NCBI RefSeq assembly: GCF_036227325.1
Contig: NZ_CP109467.1
Coordinates: 1,116,001-1,180,000, forward strand
Length of the DNA stretch: 64,000 nucleotides
Source of the DNA: Streptomyces sp. NBC_01465
Lineage (GTDB): Bacteria; Actinomycetota; Actinomycetes; Streptomycetales; Streptomycetaceae
Reading direction: 5' to 3'
Shown: positions 63,176-64,000 of the stretch, one piece after another
How the letters are laid out: each line of letters starts with the position of its first letter
Position numbering within the stretch: position 1 is the first letter of the stretch
Translations under genes and position numbers: made by a program
The notes under the pieces: model-generated
Database searches by the model: none
What the model was told of the DNA's origin: nothing
What the model saw: only the letters and a program-made list of their open reading frames with translations

Positions 63176-64000
63176 GTGTCCAGTCTCAGCGTCGAGACCC
63201 TGGCAGCGGACGCCGTCGAGCCCATCACCTCCGCGGGCAACGCCCAGCTGGGGTTCGCGGTCCTCGCGGGCATCGCCGTCATCGTCCTGCTCATCACGAA
63301 GTTCAAGCTCCACCCCTTCCTGTCGCTGACCATCGGATCCCTGGCGCTCGGCGCGATCGCGGGAGCCCCGCTCGACAAGGTGATCACCAGCTTCACCGCC
63401 GGGCTCGGCTCGACCGTGGCCGGCGTCGGTGTGCTGATCGCGCTCGGTGCGATCCTCGGCAAGCTGCTCGCCGATTCGGGCGGCGCCGACCAGATCGTCG
63501 ACACGATCCTGGCGAAGGCCGGGAAGTCCGGCGGAAAGATGATGCCGTGGGCGATGGTCCTCATCGCCTCGATCATCGGCCTGCCGCTCTTCTTCGAGAT
63601 CGGCATCGTCCTGCTGATCCCGGTGGTGCTGCTCGTCGCCAAGCGCGGCAATTACTCGCTGATGCGCATCGGCATCCCCGCGCTCGCCGGTCTCTCCGTG
63701 ATGCACGGCCTGATCCCCCCGCACCCGGGCCCGCTCGTCGCGATCGACGCGGTCGGCGCCAACCTCGGCATCACGCTGGCCCTCGGTGTGGTCGTGGCCA
63801 TCCCGACGGTGATCATCGCCGGTCCGGTGTTCTCCCGGTACGCCGCACGCTGGGTGGACATCAAGGCCCCCGAGGCCATGGTCCCGTCCCGCCCCTCCGA
63901 GGACCTGGAGAAGCGTCCGAGCTTCGGCGCCACGGTGGCCACCATCCTGCTGCCCGTCGTACTGATGCTGGCCAAGGCCCTGGTCGACGTCATCGTCGAC
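63176..64000 (+). CDS. gntP: Gluconate:H+ symporter, N-terminal part (cut by window edge)
   Basis: 275 codons of a GntP-family permease, open to the window end. Several membrane spans (LGFAVLAGIAVIVLLITKF; FLSLTIGSLALGAIAG) and the family segment LIALGAILGKLLADSGGADQIVD are visible. GLSVMHGLIPPHPGPLVAID is the GntP signature. GTG 63176 follows GAGG. Imports gluconate for gntK. Confidence 0.95.
   Translation, partial: MSSLSVETLAADAVEPITSAGNAQLGFAVLAGIAVIVLLITKFKLHPFLSLTIGSLALGAIAGAPLDKVITSFTAGLGSTVAGVGVLIALGAILGKLLADSGGADQIVDTILAKAGKSGGKMMPWAMVLIASIIGLPLFFEIGIVLLIPVVLLVAKRGNYSLMRIGIPALAGLSVMHGLIPPHPGPLVAIDAVGANLGITLALGVVVAIPTVIIAGPVFSRYAARWVDIKAPEAMVPSRPSEDLEKRPSFGATVATILLPVVLMLAKALVDVIVD

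Overview
The window is very GC-rich, with GTG/TTG starts and stop/start overlaps throughout. It carries chaplins, mycothiol genes, a glycerol (gyl) operon, a DUF397 regulatory module and a GylR/GntK/GntP set. Together these point to Streptomyces or a very close relative. From memory of the S. coelicolor map, the backbone order metH, gylR-glpF-glpK-glpD, parJ, mshC, the SCO1664/DUF3090/phosphatase trio, chpC-chpH and gntR-gntK-gntP is conserved. The material between these blocks looks strain-variable.

Layout. 1-8.3 kb: the N-terminal part of metH (cut by the window edge), the glycerol regulator and operon, and a luciferase-like monooxygenase. 8.3-20.5 kb: a MFS transporter divergent from an 11-gene, tightly coupled operon. 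The operon encodes an aldehyde dehydrogenase, an extradiol-type VOC dioxygenase, an aspartate-dehydrogenase-like enzyme, an alpha/beta hydrolase, a cupin, two SDRs, a ThDP enzyme, a PDR-type reductase, a small helix-turn-helix protein and a Rieske oxygenase. It is closed by a convergent MarR gene. It reads as an aromatic meta-cleavage pathway of unknown substrate. A shared operator-like motif links the MarR promoter to the divergent catabolic promoters. 20.6-27.1 kb: a FadR/GntR regulator facing an L-fuconate/sugar operon (ABC importer, SDR, fuconate dehydratase), with a shared palindrome at both promoters. 27.3-28.3 kb: parJ (PAC2 family).

28.4-35.2 kb: a secreted beta-propeller, then a subtilisin-like protease without a signal peptide followed by a glutamine-rich prion-like protein. 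The last two share a C-terminal domain of about 50 residues. A secreted GH31 glycosidase follows. 35.3-48.2 kb is mainly core: mshC, SCO1664-like, DUF3090, histidine phosphatase, CorA, F420-type LLM oxidoreductase, aldo/keto reductase, a RecD-like protein that has lost its ATPase motifs, chaplins ChpC and ChpH, an M20 peptidase and tRNA-Leu(GAG).

48.3-54.3 kb, next to the tRNA, holds a three-gene accessory locus: a membrane protein, a small Cys-rich protein and, divergently, a very large TPR-CHAT protease. It resembles a bacterial conflict/defence system. 54.3-58.5 kb: a paired DMT transporter and a Streptomyces-type regulatory module (ATPase, DUF5753 HTH, DUF397, SAM methyltransferase). 58.5-64 kb: mycothiol-dependent formaldehyde dehydrogenase with a metallo-hydrolase, an amino-acid permease and the gluconate genes (gntP cut by the window edge).

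The best candidates for undescribed systems are the protease/Q-rich pair, the TPR-CHAT locus and the Rieske/extradiol/aspartate-dehydrogenase-like operon.
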